DNA of 64,000 bases from an uncultured Pelagibacteraceae bacterium (GCA_902633965.1 CACPID010000004.1:1-64000); one strand, 5' to 3'. Counted from the stretch's first letter, positions 49,808 through 61,475 are shown. Notes: generated from the letters alone by a model not told the origin. Program-made: numbers and translations.

Positions 49808-51511
49808 ATGATATCAAAATTTATTAAATTTTTCTTTATTCTAATGATCTTTTTTTTCGCCAAACAGGCGAATTCCAAAGTAACAAATAATGATTTAAAT
49901 GAGAATGAACTAACCAATTATCTCTCAGCTATAATTTCTTATAATAACCAACAAAACCAAGATTCGTTAAGTTATTTTAATTCGTCAAAAGCATTAGTAA
50001 AAAAACGTGATAATTACTTAAGAAAATATATCTTCTCACTAGCTATAAATCAGAAAGTAAAAAAAGCAATTCAAGAAATAAAAATTTTAGAAAATAAAAA
50101 AGATTTTGATTTTTTTGAGTCTCAGGTGCTTTTGACACTGGACTCAATTTTAAAAGAGAAATATGAAGAGAGCGAAAATTATCTTGAACATTTAAATGAA
50201 CTAAAAAGTTCAAGCGTTTATGAAAATGCAATCTATGATACATTAACGTTATACTTATCGACTTTTAAAAACAAAAAACTGATTTTTCAAAAATCGAATT
50301 TTGATAATTTAGATCTTCTGAATATTACATTTTTAAAATGTTATTTAGAAGATGATACCACGTCTAAGTCATTCTATACTTTAGTTAATTCTTCAAATGT
50401 AGATTATTCAAGATACTTATTCTTTTATTCTAATTATTTGATCAATCAAAATAAAGTCGAAGAGGCAAAAAAACTTTTTTTGAAACAAGATAAACTCACA
50501 AGTGGGCTGCTTATTCTTCAAACAAATGACTGGTTAAAAAATAATCAAACAAAAAAAATTACCGATATATTTTCATGCAAGTCCGAAACTGATCTTTTAG
50601 CTGAATTTTTTTTCTTAATTTCAAATTTGTATTCATCTGATGAAGATTTTGAAAGATCTAACTTTTACTTAAGTGTTTCTAATTTTTTAAATGAAAAATT
50701 TAAAGCAAATAAGCTATTAACAGTTGAAAACTATTTTAATTCCAAAAAGTATAAAGAGGCTGAAAAAATATTAAAAAATTTTAGTAAGCAGGATAAGCTA
50801 TTTTATTGGTTCAAAGTGAAAATTAAAACCAAAATAATTGCAGAGAAACATGATGATCAACAAGCGTTGAATTATATTAAAACGAAGTTTAATAAAATAG
50901 AAAACAAAACAGATAAGATTATCTTTGATATGGCAAATATTTATAAAAATTATAAAAAATATAAAGAAGCAATAGAACTTTATTCTAAGTTAATGAAAAA
51001 TTATGAGAGTAACTCAGATACCTATGCTGATTTATTATTTAGAAGAGGTGGTAGTTATGAAAGATTGTCAAATTTTGAAAGGAGCGATAAAGATTTATTA
51101 ACGGCATTAAAAATTGTTCCAGATAATTCTTATACTTTAAATTATTTGGCCTATTCTTGGCTTGAGAGAAAAATTAATATTTCGAAAGCTGTAAAAATGT
51201 TGGAGATTGCATATAAGAATAATGAGGATGATCCATATATCACTGACTCAGTTGGTTGGGGTTATTATTTAACAGGAAGATATACAGAAGCAGAAAAATT
51301 TATGAGAAAAGCGATAACGCTAATGCCCAATGATCCAATCGTGAATGACCATTATGGTGATATTTTATGGAGTCTTAATAAAAAAATTCAAGCAAAGTAT
51401 TATTGGAATAGTGTTATAGGATTTAAAGATACGGAAAAAGATATGTTAGAAAAAGTAAAAAAAAAATTATTAGTGGGCCCAAATATTGATAACAATAACT
51501 CATACAATTAA
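49808..51511 (+). CDS. TPR-repeat protein, exported
   Basis: Signal-like N-terminus; C-terminal TPRs (NYLAYSWLERKINISKAVKMLEIAYKNNEDDPYITDSVGWGYYLTGRYTEAE). Confidence 0.8.
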   Translation: MISKFIKFFFILMIFFFAKQANSKVTNNDLNENELTNYLSAIISYNNQQNQDSLSYFNSSKALVKKRDNYLRKYIFSLAINQKVKKAIQEIKILENKKDFDFFESQVLLTLDSILKEKYEESENYLEHLNELKSSSVYENAIYDTLTLYLSTFKNKKLIFQKSNFDNLDLLNITFLKCYLEDDTTSKSFYTLVNSSNVDYSRYLFFYSNYLINQNKVEEAKKLFLKQDKLTSGLLILQTNDWLKNNQTKKITDIFSCKSETDLLAEFFFLISNLYSSDEDFERSNFYLSVSNFLNEKFKANKLLTVENYFNSKKYKEAEKILKNFSKQDKLFYWFKVKIKTKIIAEKHDDQQALNYIKTKFNKIENKTDKIIFDMANIYKNYKKYKEAIELYSKLMKNYESNSDTYADLLFRRGGSYERLSNFERSDKDLLTALKIVPDNSYTLNYLAYSWLERKINISKAVKMLEIAYKNNEDDPYITDSVGWGYYLTGRYTEAEKFMRKAITLMPNDPIVNDHYGDILWSLNKKIQAKYYWNSVIGFKDTEKDMLEKVKKKLLVGPNIDNNNSYN

Positions 51512-52328
51512 GTCATACGCTAAGATCAATTTAAGTTTAAATATTGTCAGCAAAAAAAAGATAAATAATTTACATCAAATTGAAAGTTTAGTTGCTTTAA
51601 TTGATTTGGCTGATGAGATTAAAATTAGTGAAATTAGAAGTAAAAAACATAAGTTAATTTTTAGAGGAAAATATTCTAAAGGTATACCAAAATTTAATAC
51701 AATCACCCACTTATTGGCATTATTAGAAAAAGAAAAAATTGTTAAAAAAAAATATCAAATATTAGTAAAAAAAAATATTCCTCAAAAATCAGGCATGGGT
51801 GGCGGATCTATGAATGCGGCTTCAATTTTGAGTTTTTTTTTAAAAAAAAAAATATTAACAAAAAAACTAAGTGAAAAATTTGCTAAAAAAATTGGATCAG
51901 ATGTAATTTTGGGTCTTAATAAATTTCCAAAAATTTATCTACCTAATGGAAAAATACGGGTACTCAAAACTAGAATTAAATACTATCTATTATTAGTAAA
52001 ACCCAATTTTGGCTGCTCAACAAGAAAAGTTTTTTCTGCAAATAAAGCATTTTCTAAAAGTAAATTAGGCAAATTAAAAAATGTTAGTAAAAATATGATA
52101 ATAAATAGTGAAAATGATCTTGAAAATAGTGCTTTCCGACTTTATCCAAACCTTTTTAAATTAAAAAATAAGCTATTAAGTTGGAAAAAAGCTGAATTTG
52201 TAAGAATGACAGGATCTGGTTCAACTTTAGTGATGTATTTTAATAAAGAAGTATCTGCAAAAAATGCGTTGAAAATGTCCAAAAGGAAATTAAATAATTG
52301 TTGGTGCATTTTATCAAAAGTTATATAA
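51486..52328 (+). CDS. ispE: 4-diphosphocytidyl-2-C-methyl-D-erythritol kinase
   Basis: SYAKINLSLNI, IPQKSGMGGGSMNAASIL, MTGSGSTLVMYF; start codon uncertain (TTG or a slightly downstream codon). Confidence 0.92.
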   Translation: MITITHTIKSYAKINLSLNIVSKKKINNLHQIESLVALIDLADEIKISEIRSKKHKLIFRGKYSKGIPKFNTITHLLALLEKEKIVKKKYQILVKKNIPQKSGMGGGSMNAASILSFFLKKKILTKKLSEKFAKKIGSDVILGLNKFPKIYLPNGKIRVLKTRIKYYLLLVKPNFGCSTRKVFSANKAFSKSKLGKLKNVSKNMIINSENDLENSAFRLYPNLFKLKNKLLSWKKAEFVRMTGSGSTLVMYFNKEVSAKNALKMSKRKLNNCWCILSKVI

Positions 52329-52360
52329 AAATTTATTTTTGATAGAAAATAAATAAACTT

Positions 52361-52435
52361 TGGGGCGTAGCCAAGTGGTAAGGCAGCGGTTTTTGGTACC
52401 GCCATTCCTAGGTTCGAATCCTAGCGCCCCAGCCA
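52361..52435 (+). tRNA. tRNA-Gln (anticodon TTG), CCA encoded
   Basis: TGGGGCG...CGCCCCA acceptor stem, GCGGT-TTTTGGT-ACCGC anticodon arm, CTAGG-TTCGAAT-CCTAG T arm, GCCA 3' end. Confidence 0.96.
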
Positions 52436-52438
52436 AAT

Positions 52439-53704
52439 ATGTTAAACTTTTTAAATAAAATTTTAAGTAATTCAAATAAAATTGAGTCCAAATTTATTGA
52501 TCTACAAAATAATTCAAATGTAAAAAAAATATTTAATTCAATTCAAGATTTTTCAGCAGACTCTGAAGTTAGATATGTTGGTGGTTGTGTTAGAAAAATT
52601 CTCATGAATGAAAAAGTCGATGATATTGATCTTGCAACCAACCTTAAACCTGATGACATTCAAAAAGCACTAAATGATAATAATATCAAGTTTTATGAAA
52701 CAGGTATCCAACATGGAACAATTACTGCACAAATTGATAATGAAAAATTTGAAATTACATCCTTGAGAAGCGATGTACTGCCTGATGGAAGACATTCAAA
52801 AGTTGAATTTACCAAAGATTGGAAAAAAGATGCTGAAAGAAGAGACTTTACAATAAACGCTATTTATTCAGACATAAATGGAAACCTGTTTGATCCCTTT
52901 GATGGAAAAAGAGACCTTGAGGCCGGTAAAGTTATTTTTATTGGTAAAGCAGACCAAAGAATTCAAGAGGATTATTTAAGAATTCTTAGGTATTTAAGAT
53001 TTTTCTCCATGTATAGCAAAACAGACCACGATTTAAATACTTTAAAAAGTATTAAAAAAAATTTAAGTGGTATTTCTAAAATATCATCCGAGCGACTATT
53101 AGATGAATTTAAAAAAATTACTATTTCAGGTTCATTAGAAAAACTATGTTTAAATAGTTATTCTTTAGAGATACTGAAATTTATATTTCCACAATTTAAA
53201 AAACTAGAAATTATAAAAAATTTAAATCCTAAGGCTAAAGAAAATTTAAAAAATATTGATTTTCCCGTTTTGTTAGCAGTGATAAGCATAGATGAAACAG
53301 ATAATTTAGAATATTTCCTATTTAAATTTAATATTTCCAAAAAGGATCAAAAACGAATTAAAAATATTAAAGATTTTTTTTATAATGTTAAAACTACAGT
53401 CAAAATAGATACCAAATCACTTTGGAAATATTACTATTTGCATGGTAAAGAAAGTTTATTTGATATTTTAAATTATAAAGTATTAACCTCAAAAAAAGCT
53501 GAAAAAAAAATTTTAGATTTTATTAAATACTTTAAAAATCAAGAGTTACCAGTCTTTCCTATTAAAGCAGAAGATTTAATGAAAAAATTTAATTTAACTG
53601 AGGGAAAAAAAATTGGTGAATACTTAAAACTTTTAGAGGACTTTTGGATTAAAAATAATTTTTCTATTACAGAAAAAGACTTAGAAAGAATTGTAAAAAA
53701 TTAA
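52439..53704 (+). CDS. CCA tRNA nucleotidyltransferase / poly(A) polymerase family
   Basis: [58 protein letters not shown]. Confidence 0.92.
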   Translation: MLNFLNKILSNSNKIESKFIDLQNNSNVKKIFNSIQDFSADSEVRYVGGCVRKILMNEKVDDIDLATNLKPDDIQKALNDNNIKFYETGIQHGTITAQIDNEKFEITSLRSDVLPDGRHSKVEFTKDWKKDAERRDFTINAIYSDINGNLFDPFDGKRDLEAGKVIFIGKADQRIQEDYLRILRYLRFFSMYSKTDHDLNTLKSIKKNLSGISKISSERLLDEFKKITISGSLEKLCLNSYSLEILKFIFPQFKKLEIIKNLNPKAKENLKNIDFPVLLAVISIDETDNLEYFLFKFNISKKDQKRIKNIKDFFYNVKTTVKIDTKSLWKYYYLHGKESLFDILNYKVLTSKKAEKKILDFIKYFKNQELPVFPIKAEDLMKKFNLTEGKKIGEYLKLLEDFWIKNNFSITEKDLERIVKN

Positions 53705-54177
53705 ATATATTTTACATCTTTTATTTCAAAATTTTTATCTCCTGCAGGAGTTTTAATTTCAACTAGGTCGCCTTTATTTTTGCCAATCAATCCTTTACCT
53801 ATTGGAGATTTAAAATAAATTAATTTATTTTTTATATCAGCCTCATCTTTACCAACTATTTTATAATTTACTTTTTCATCATTATCTAAGTTTACTAAAA
53901 AAACAGTTGATCCAAATATAACCTTGCCTTCATTTGCAAGTTTAGTCACATCAATTACATTTGCTCTTGCAATTAAATCATTAATTTCCTCAATTCTTCC
54001 TTCATTATGGGATTGTTGCTCTTTGGCTGCGTGGTACTCCGCATTTTCTTTAAGGTCACCATGAGATCTTGCCTCAGATATAGCCGAAACTATTTCCGGA
54101 CGTTTTTTTTCTTTTCTAAAAACTAGTTCTTCTTTTAGTTTCTCTAAACCTTTAATTGTTATTGGCTCTTTATCCAT
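53701..54177 (-). CDS. greA: Transcription elongation factor GreA
   Basis: [35 protein letters not shown]; start placed at MDKEPIT. Confidence 0.96.
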   Translation of the reverse strand: MDKEPITIKGLEKLKEELVFRKEKKRPEIVSAISEARSHGDLKENAEYHAAKEQQSHNEGRIEEINDLIARANVIDVTKLANEGKVIFGSTVFLVNLDNDEKVNYKIVGKDEADIKNKLIYFKSPIGKGLIGKNKGDLVEIKTPAGDKNFEIKDVKYI

Positions 54178-54179
54178 TC

Positions 54180-55007
54180 TTATTTCCATTTAGCAATAGG
54201 CGGTAACGACATTAAAATTCCTTCTACGTTTCCACCTGTTTGTAGTCCGAATTTAGTTCCTCTATCATATATTAAATTAAATTCTACATATCTTCCACGT
54301 TTCAAAAATTGTTTTTCCTTATCTTTTTTTGTCCATTTTTTATTTTTATACTTAAAAATAATTTCATTATAAATCATTTGAAAAGTTAAACCAACATCCC
54401 TTACAAATTCAAAATCTTTTTCCCAATTTTTTTTTTTATAATCGAAAAAAATACCACCTATTCCTCTGGGTTCATTTCTATGTTTCAAAAAAAAATATTC
54501 ATCACACCATTTTTTATATTTTTTATAATAATTTTTATTATGTTGATCACAAGATTTCTTAAGTGTTTGATGAAATTTTTTCTTTAAATTATTATTTTTA
54601 ATACACGGTGTTATATCCATCCCTCCACCAAACCATCCAGATGATGTGTGAATATATCTCGTATTGAAATGCATTGCTGGAACATGCGGATTTTTCATGT
54701 GCATCACAACCGAGATGCCTGAGGCCCAAAATTTTGCACTCTTGTTAGTTCCAGGAATCTTATTCTTAAATTGTTTTGATAATTTTCCATAGACTTCAGA
54801 AAAATTAACTCCAACTTTGTCAAAAACTTTTCCATTTTCAAATATTCTAAATTCACCACCACCTTCATCTCTTTTTTTATTCCTTTCCCAGCTATTTGAA
54901 TTAAATATATTTTTTTTTCCCTCAATTTTTTCAATGTCATCACAAATAGAATCTTGTAAAATTTTAAACCAATTAGACGTAAGTTTTTTTTTGAGTTTTT
55001 CGTTCAT
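54180..55007 (-). CDS. hemF: Oxygen-dependent coproporphyrinogen III oxidase
   Basis: [25 protein letters not shown]-like ([23 protein letters not shown]), [32 protein letters not shown]. Confidence 0.96.
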   Translation of the reverse strand: MNEKLKKKLTSNWFKILQDSICDDIEKIEGKKNIFNSNSWERNKKRDEGGGEFRIFENGKVFDKVGVNFSEVYGKLSKQFKNKIPGTNKSAKFWASGISVVMHMKNPHVPAMHFNTRYIHTSSGWFGGGMDITPCIKNNNLKKKFHQTLKKSCDQHNKNYYKKYKKWCDEYFFLKHRNEPRGIGGIFFDYKKKNWEKDFEFVRDVGLTFQMIYNEIIFKYKNKKWTKKDKEKQFLKRGRYVEFNLIYDRGTKFGLQTGGNVEGILMSLPPIAKWK

Positions 55008-55008
55008 T

Positions 55009-55473
55009 TTAATTAAGTTGTCTTAAACATTCTGCCACAACAATAGAAACTGATGTTGATAAATTTAAAGATCTTTTTTTGTCTACCATTGGGATTTTTA
55101 ACCTATGATTTACTAATTTATGTATTTTTTCAGGCACTCCTGCACTTTCTTTACCAAATAAAATAGTATCATTTTTTTTAAATTTAAAGTCTGTATAATT
55201 TTCTTTTCCTTTTGTAGTCATTAAAATAACTCTTTGCTTACTTTTTGCTTGAAGAAAATCTTCTGCACTCTCATAAAATTTTATTTTATCTAAATTCATA
55301 TAATCTAATACAACTCTTTTAAATCTTTTATCGCTTAATAAGAAACCACAAGGCTCAATAATTTCAAGACTCGCCCCCAGACAAGAGCAAGTTCTGATGA
55401 TAGACGCAGTATTTTGAGGAATATCAGGCTCATATAGTGCTATTTTGAACGCTGAAATGGCTTTATGTGTCAT
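55009..55473 (-). CDS. trmL: tRNA (cytidine/uridine34-2'-O)-methyltransferase (SPOUT)
   Basis: [49 protein letters not shown]. Confidence 0.92.
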   Translation of the reverse strand: MTHKAISAFKIALYEPDIPQNTASIIRTCSCLGASLEIIEPCGFLLSDKRFKRVVLDYMNLDKIKFYESAEDFLQAKSKQRVILMTTKGKENYTDFKFKKNDTILFGKESAGVPEKIHKLVNHRLKIPMVDKKRSLNLSTSVSIVVAECLRQLN

Positions 55474-55545
55474 TGTTTCAGTAGAAATTATTCATTTTTA
55501 TATTATATGAAATCATATATTAGGTACCTTAAACTATATTTAAAA

Positions 55546-56055
55546 ATGTCCGAGAAAAAAGTTAAAAGAAGAGATTTTATATTCACAGCAACTTATGCTG
55601 TTGGTGCGGTGGGTGTTGCAGCTACAGTATGGCCCTTAGTAGATCAAATGAACCCTGATGCATCTGTAAAAGCTTTAGCTAGCACGGAAGTAGACGTGAG
55701 TTCAGTTGAACCTGGCAAAACCATAACTGTTTTATGGAGAGGCAAACCAGTATTTATTAAAAGAAGAACTCAAAATGAAATTGATGAAGCAAGGTCTGTA
55801 AGGATGGAAGATTTACCAGATCCAGAAAAAGATGAGGATAGAGCGAAAAATCCAGAGTGGCTTGTGATGTTAGGAGTTTGTACTCATCTTGGCTGCGTAC
55901 CTTTAAATGATAAAGGAGACTACAATGGTTGGTTTTGCCCATGTCACGGATCACATTACGATACATCTGGAAGAATTAGAAAAGGACCTGCACCAACAAA
56001 TATGTCAATCCCGAACTATGAATTTTTAGAAAATAACATAATTAAAATTGGATAA
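55546..56055 (+). CDS. petA: Ubiquinol-cytochrome c reductase Rieske Fe-S subunit
   Basis: CTHLGCVP and CPCHGSHYD; start placed at [11 protein letters not shown]. Confidence 0.95.
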   Translation: MSEKKVKRRDFIFTATYAVGAVGVAATVWPLVDQMNPDASVKALASTEVDVSSVEPGKTITVLWRGKPVFIKRRTQNEIDEARSVRMEDLPDPEKDEDRAKNPEWLVMLGVCTHLGCVPLNDKGDYNGWFCPCHGSHYDTSGRIRKGPAPTNMSIPNYEFLENNIIKIG

Positions 56056-56060
56056 AACTA

Positions 56061-57320
56061 ATGAGTGATCATAATTACACACCAAAATCTAAATTCGGAA
56101 AGTGGTTTAACGATAGATTACCCCTATTGTCATTAGCAAACCATCTTACTGATTACCCAACACCAAAAAATCTAAATTATTGGTGGACATTTGGAGGCAT
56201 TTTAACTTTTTGTTTAATTACACAGATTGTTACAGGCTTAACATTAGCTATGCATTATATTGCTCATGCCGATATGGCCTTTGATAGTGTTGAGCATATC
56301 ATGAGAGATGTAAATTACGGTTGGTTAATTAGATACATTCATTCCAATGGAGCCTCTATGTTTTTTTTAGCCGTTTACATTCATATATTTAGATCTCTAT
56401 TTTATGGATCTTATAAAGCTCCAAGAGAGATAATCTGGATATTAGGAATTATAATTTATTTACTGATGATGGCTGCTGCATTTATGGGATATGTTCTTCC
56501 ATGGGGACAAATGAGTTTTTGGGGAGCAACAGTTATAACAAATCTTTTTAGTGCTATTCCACTAGTTGGAGAAGGTATAGTCACATGGTTATGGGGCGGC
56601 TATTCTGTTGATAATCCTACGCTTACAAGATTTTTTACATTACATTATTTAATTCCATTTTTAATATTAGGTTTAGTTGTATTACATATTTGGGCATTAC
56701 ACGTTCCTGGAAATAATAACCCAGTTGGTATTGATATAAAGAAACCATCTAAAGATACGGTTCCATTTCATCCGTATATTGTAATCAAGGATACATTCGC
56801 ATTATTGATGTTTATGATAATTTTTGCTTTTTTTGTTTTTTATTCTCCAAACGTTTTAGGGCACGCAGATAATTATATTGAGGCCAATCCAATGGTAACA
56901 CCAGCGCATATTGTACCGGAGTGGTACTTATTACCTTTTTATGCAATTTTAAGATCTGTACCAGATAAGCTCTTAGGTGTGATAGCTATGTTATCTGCGA
57001 TTTTAATACTCGCTGCCTTGCCGTGGTTAGACACATCTAAAATAAGATCAGCTGTATTTAGACCTTTGTATAGACAATTTTATTGGATTTTAGTTTTAGA
57101 CGTACTAGTTTTAGGATACGTGGGAGCAATGCCAGCTGAGGGATTATACTTACTCATCGCAAGAGTTGCTACCGCTTATTATTTTGCGCACTTCTTAATA
57201 ATTCTTCCATTACTTGGATTTAAAGAGAAAACTCTGCCTTTACCATTTAGCATATCAGATCCAGTTTTAGGAGGTTCAGCCAATTTATCTATGGCAAAAA
57301 GTGATAAAAAAGAGGGTTGA
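56061..57320 (+). CDS. petB: Cytochrome b
   Basis: [46 protein letters not shown]. Confidence 0.97.
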   Translation: MSDHNYTPKSKFGKWFNDRLPLLSLANHLTDYPTPKNLNYWWTFGGILTFCLITQIVTGLTLAMHYIAHADMAFDSVEHIMRDVNYGWLIRYIHSNGASMFFLAVYIHIFRSLFYGSYKAPREIIWILGIIIYLLMMAAAFMGYVLPWGQMSFWGATVITNLFSAIPLVGEGIVTWLWGGYSVDNPTLTRFFTLHYLIPFLILGLVVLHIWALHVPGNNNPVGIDIKKPSKDTVPFHPYIVIKDTFALLMFMIIFAFFVFYSPNVLGHADNYIEANPMVTPAHIVPEWYLLPFYAILRSVPDKLLGVIAMLSAILILAALPWLDTSKIRSAVFRPLYRQFYWILVLDVLVLGYVGAMPAEGLYLLIARVATAYYFAHFLIILPLLGFKEKTLPLPFSISDPVLGGSANLSMAKSDKKEG

Positions 57321-57323
57321 GGA

Positions 57324-58100
57324 GTGAGAGCTTTTAAAATTCTATTAATTACTTTTATATTTTTTACCGTACCCCTTCAAATAAATAGCGCTGAAAAAGT
57401 TGAATTATTAAAGACAGATTGGTCTTTTAAAGGACCTCTAGGTAAGTTTGATAGATCATCATTACAAAGAGGATATCAAGTGTACACCGAGGTGTGTGCA
57501 GCCTGCCATTCAATGAAATATTTAAGTTACAGAAATTTAATGGAAAAGGGTGGGCCTGAATTTTCAGAGGCTCAAGCAAAATCTATAGCAGCAAGTTTTG
57601 AGGTCACTGATGGTCCAAATGCTGATGGAGAAATGTTTTCAAGACCTGCAAGATTGTCTGATAAATTTCCAATGCCATATCCAAATGAGAAGGCAGCCCA
57701 AGCAGCTAATGGAGGTGCTTACCCACCAGACATGTCTGTTTTGGCTAAAGCTAGAAAAGGGGGCGTAGATTATCTTTATTCAGTCCTATTAGGTTATACA
57801 GAGCCTCCAGCTGGAGTCACTTTGGACGAAGGCGTTTATTACAATAAGTTTATGTATGGAAACAAAATTAAAATGCCAAAAGTTCTTGAGGATGACTTAA
57901 TAGAGTATGGAGATGGTACTTTAGCTACAGAAGAGCAAATGGCGAAAGACGTTGTTACGTTTTTGATGTGGTCAGCAGAGCCACATCTAGAAGCAAGACA
58001 TAAAATGGGCTTTAGAGCAATTATATATTTGACTATTTTGACTATATTAGTTTATTTCAGTATGAAAAAAATTTGGTCACGTGTTGAATCTGAAGTTTAA
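57324..58100 (+). CDS. petC: Cytochrome c1
   Basis: RGYQVYTEVCAACHSMKYLSYRNL heme site; C-terminal TM; likely GTG start. Confidence 0.96.
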   Translation: MRAFKILLITFIFFTVPLQINSAEKVELLKTDWSFKGPLGKFDRSSLQRGYQVYTEVCAACHSMKYLSYRNLMEKGGPEFSEAQAKSIAASFEVTDGPNADGEMFSRPARLSDKFPMPYPNEKAAQAANGGAYPPDMSVLAKARKGGVDYLYSVLLGYTEPPAGVTLDEGVYYNKFMYGNKIKMPKVLEDDLIEYGDGTLATEEQMAKDVVTFLMWSAEPHLEARHKMGFRAIIYLTILTILVYFSMKKIWSRVESEV

Positions 58101-59150
58101 TACATCGCCATCTTTTACAATATAGTCTTTACCCTCTAACCTCATTTTTCCACTACTTCTAGATTGTGTCCAACCTTGGTTGTTTACGAAATCTAGATAA
58201 GAAACAGTCTCAGCTTTAATAAATCCTTTCTCAAAATCTGAGTGTATTTTGCCAGCAGCATTAGGTGCAGTACTATTCTTTTTAATGGTCCATGCTCTTG
58301 TTTCTTCAGGACCAGATGTAAAAAATGTGTCTAATTCTAATATATCATAACCTTTTTTGATCATTAATTTTAGGCTTGTTTCATCCGAACCAATCATTTT
58401 CATGTAGTTTACTTTTTCCTCGTTGCTTAATTGATTAATTTGATTTTCAATATCTGCTGAAATTATTAATGTATTTTTTTTACCAAATTTTTCAGTGAAT
58501 AAATTAGTATATTTATTTCCATTTTTAATACTTTTCTCGTCTACATTACATACGTATATTTTAGGTTTAAGCGATAGAAGACCAGATTTATTTATGTTAG
58601 CAAGATCAAATTTTTCATTTATTTTGATGAGGTCTTTATTATTATTTAAACAGTCCGCGGTACTCTCTAAAATATCTTGCTGTTCCTTATCTAAGTTTTT
58701 TTTATTTTTTTTATCTAATCTTTTTTGTATTGATTCAAGATCAGCCAGCATCATTTCTGTCTCAATTATTTCTAAATCTCTAACCGGATCAACTGTTTGA
58801 TTGACATTTTGAATATTTGAAGAATCAAAACATCTTATCATGTGCAATATTGCATCCACCTCTCGTATATGAGATAAAAATTTATTCCCTAGGCCTTCAC
58901 CTTTAGATGCACCTTTTACTAAGCCGGCTATATCAACGAAAGAAATTGTAGTATTAATTTTTTTTTTTGATGATGATATTTCCGCTAACTTATCAAGTCT
59001 CTCGTCTGGTACTGGAACTATTCCAATATTTGGATCAATTGTACAAAAAGGGAAATTCTCTGCTTGAGCTTTATTGGAATTTGTCAAAGCATTAAATAAA
59101 GTAGACTTACCAACATTTGGTAACCCAACTATACCACACTTAAATCCCAT
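58077..59150 (-). CDS. ychF: Redox-regulated GTPase/ATPase YchF (Obg family)
   Basis: GFKCGIVGLPNVGKSTLFNALT, FVDIAGLVKGASKGEGLGNKFL. Confidence 0.97.
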   Translation of the reverse strand: MGFKCGIVGLPNVGKSTLFNALTNSNKAQAENFPFCTIDPNIGIVPVPDERLDKLAEISSSKKKINTTISFVDIAGLVKGASKGEGLGNKFLSHIREVDAILHMIRCFDSSNIQNVNQTVDPVRDLEIIETEMMLADLESIQKRLDKKNKKNLDKEQQDILESTADCLNNNKDLIKINEKFDLANINKSGLLSLKPKIYVCNVDEKSIKNGNKYTNLFTEKFGKKNTLIISADIENQINQLSNEEKVNYMKMIGSDETSLKLMIKKGYDILELDTFFTSGPEETRAWTIKKNSTAPNAAGKIHSDFEKGFIKAETVSYLDFVNNQGWTQSRSSGKMRLEGKDYIVKDGDVLNFRFNT

Positions 59151-59710
59151 TACTTATTATTAACAGTGCTTGAAAATAGATCCAACTTTTTATCTAACAA
59201 AATTGGAAGTGATTCTGTTATATTTTTTGTGATGGTTCCAATTTCCTCTTTTTCTTCATCATTGAAATCTTGAAGAACATGTTCTGCAACTTGAATGTTA
59301 TTTTTTGGCTGACCAATACCAATTCTTACTCTAGAATATTCTTTTCCGATAAATTTATCTATTGATTCAATACCATTATGCCCTGCACTGGATCCCCCAA
59401 ATTTTGTTTTAATTTTTCCAAAGTCTATATCTAGATCATCGTGAAAAACAATTACATCCTCAGCATCAATTTTAAAATATTCAATTAATTCTCTGATGCA
59501 AACACCTGAGTTATTCATAAATGTAAGAGGTTTTATTGCATAAACTTTTTTACCGCTTATGGTGCCTGTAGTTAATAAACCCTTAAATTTTGGTTTTTGT
59601 TTTGATAATCCAAACTTTTGATTTATTGCATCAATAATTTTAAAACCAATGTTATGTCTATTATTCTCAGAATTTGGCGTGGGGTTACCTAAGCCTACAA
59701 ATAAAAGCAT
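59150..59710 (-). CDS. pth: Peptidyl-tRNA hydrolase
   Basis: LFVGLGNPTPNSENNRHNIGF, PLTFMNNSG, VFHDDLDIDFGKI. Confidence 0.96.
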   Translation of the reverse strand: MLLFVGLGNPTPNSENNRHNIGFKIIDAINQKFGLSKQKPKFKGLLTTGTISGKKVYAIKPLTFMNNSGVCIRELIEYFKIDAEDVIVFHDDLDIDFGKIKTKFGGSSAGHNGIESIDKFIGKEYSRVRIGIGQPKNNIQVAEHVLQDFNDEEKEEIGTITKNITESLPILLDKKLDLFSSTVNNK

Positions 59711-59740
59711 ATTATGAGTTATTTAGAGTTTTCAATTAAA

Positions 59741-60496
59741 TTATTTCTTGTCTGAAGCTTTTTTATCAGCAGGAGCTTTTTTATCATCACCTTTTTTTGT
59801 ATCGTCTTTTTTCTCGCCCTTATCTGAGTCTGGTGATGCTGCCTTAGCTTCTCCGTCAGTGCCCTCTGCTGCTGCAGCTTCTCCTTCAGCACCCTCAGCT
59901 CCTTCCGCAGCCTCTGCAGGCTTTTCGGGTTCTTTAATTACAGTTGGTGCAGCAAGTGTTGCCACTACAAAATCTCTTCCTCTAATTGTCGGTTCAACAT
60001 TTTCTGGAAGTTTAATTGAGGAAATTTTGAAACTTTGACCAATATCCACACCATCTAGATCGACAATTAACTCTGATGGGATATTTTCTGTGGGGCAATT
60101 TAATTCTACTTTTCTTCTTACTATATTAAGAACACCACCTCTTTTTAAACCAGGCGAATTTTCTGAATTAATAAATTTAACTGGAATTTCAAGTTTAACT
60201 TTTCCTCCTTTTACAATTCTCAAAAAATCAACATGTATTGGTTCATCAGTAACCGTATCAAAAACTACTTCTCTTGGTAAAACATTTAAATCTTTTCCCT
60301 CAATCTTAATATTAATTATATTTGATAAGAAATTCTCTTTGTCTATAAATGTTTTAAGAATTTTTTTTGAAAAAGATATATTTTGATTTTTCTCTTTACC
60401 ACCATAAATAACAGCAGGAATTTCACCCTTAGCCCTTAATGAATTAAGGTCACCTTTTGTTTTTGTTACTCTTAAGTTTGCTTCAATTGAATTCAT
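59741..60496 (-). CDS. rplY: 50S ribosomal protein L25/Ctc with low-complexity tail
   Basis: LRAKGEIPAVIYGG, EPIHVDFLRI, C-terminal Ala/Glu and Lys/Asp-rich extension. Confidence 0.94.
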   Translation of the reverse strand: MNSIEANLRVTKTKGDLNSLRAKGEIPAVIYGGKEKNQNISFSKKILKTFIDKENFLSNIINIKIEGKDLNVLPREVVFDTVTDEPIHVDFLRIVKGGKVKLEIPVKFINSENSPGLKRGGVLNIVRRKVELNCPTENIPSELIVDLDGVDIGQSFKISSIKLPENVEPTIRGRDFVVATLAAPTVIKEPEKPAEAAEGAEGAEGEAAAAEGTDGEAKAASPDSDKGEKKDDTKKGDDKKAPADKKASDKK

Positions 60497-60542
60497 AAAA
60501 ATAAACGCGTTTTAACCCAACTCATTTAATAACTCAAGTAAA

Positions 60543-61475
60543 TTATTTGAACAAATCCGAAACCGATGTAGAATTTGAAATTCTTTTTAAAGCCTCTCCA
60601 AGTAAATTAGATATACTCAATACTTCAATGTTTTTTGCATTTTTTAATTTTTTAGAATTATCAATTGTATCTGTTATTACTAAATTTTTTATTGGAGAAT
60701 TTCTAATTTTTTTGACCGCATCTCCACTAAGTACTCCATGGGTAATGTAAACATGAATTTCTTTGGCACCCTTACTTTTTAACATTTTTGCAGCGTTTAC
60801 AATTGTTCCTCCAGAGTCAATTATGTCATCAACCATGATACATATTTTATTTTTCACATCTCCAATGATATTCATAACCTCTGATTTTCCAGGAGCAGGT
60901 CTTCTCTTATCCACAATGGCTAAATTAACATTTAAAAGTTTACTCAATCCTCTTGTTCTTGCTACCCCTCCAACATCAGGTGAAACACAAACAATATTAT
61001 TTAATTTTAATTTCTTTTTAATATGTCTAAAAAATATTGGCGTAGCATATAAGTTGTCTACTGGAATATCAAAAAATCCTTGAATTTGTCCTGCATGCAA
61101 ATCAACAGTCACAACTCTATCTGCACCAGCCTTGGTTATAAGGTTCGATATAAGCTTTGCGGATATAGAAGTTCTCGGAACTACTTTTCGATCCTGCCTT
61201 GCATAACCAAAATAGGGAATTACCGCAGTAATATTTTTTGCTGATGATCTTTTTAAAGCATCAATACATAATAACATTTCAAGCAGATTATCGTTAGCAG
61301 GTGATGATATAGATTGAACTAAAAAAATATTATTACCTCTAATATTTTCATTAATCTCTACATATATCTCACCATCAGAAAATTTTCTTATATTTGAATT
61401 AACAAGTTTTGTTTTAAGATATTTTGATAACTTAACGCTTAAATGTTTATTACTATTTCCAGTTAATAATTTCAT
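60543..61475 (-). CDS. prs: Ribose-phosphate pyrophosphokinase
   Basis: GNSNKHLSVKLSKYL, FGYARQDRK, VDLHAGQIQGFFDIPVDNLYA, VDDIIDSGGTI. Confidence 0.97.
   Translation of the reverse strand: MKLLTGNSNKHLSVKLSKYLKTKLVNSNIRKFSDGEIYVEINENIRGNNIFLVQSISSPANDNLLEMLLCIDALKRSSAKNITAVIPYFGYARQDRKVVPRTSISAKLISNLITKAGADRVVTVDLHAGQIQGFFDIPVDNLYATPIFFRHIKKKLKLNNIVCVSPDVGGVARTRGLSKLLNVNLAIVDKRRPAPGKSEVMNIIGDVKNKICIMVDDIIDSGGTIVNAAKMLKSKGAKEIHVYITHGVLSGDAVKKIRNSPIKNLVITDTIDNSKKLKNAKNIEVLSISNLLGEALKRISNSTSVSDLFK

Noticed and set aside
59748-60038. 96-aa Ser/Ala/Phe-rich ORF antisense to rplY
   Set aside because: Mirror of the biased L25 tail; no start context or family.
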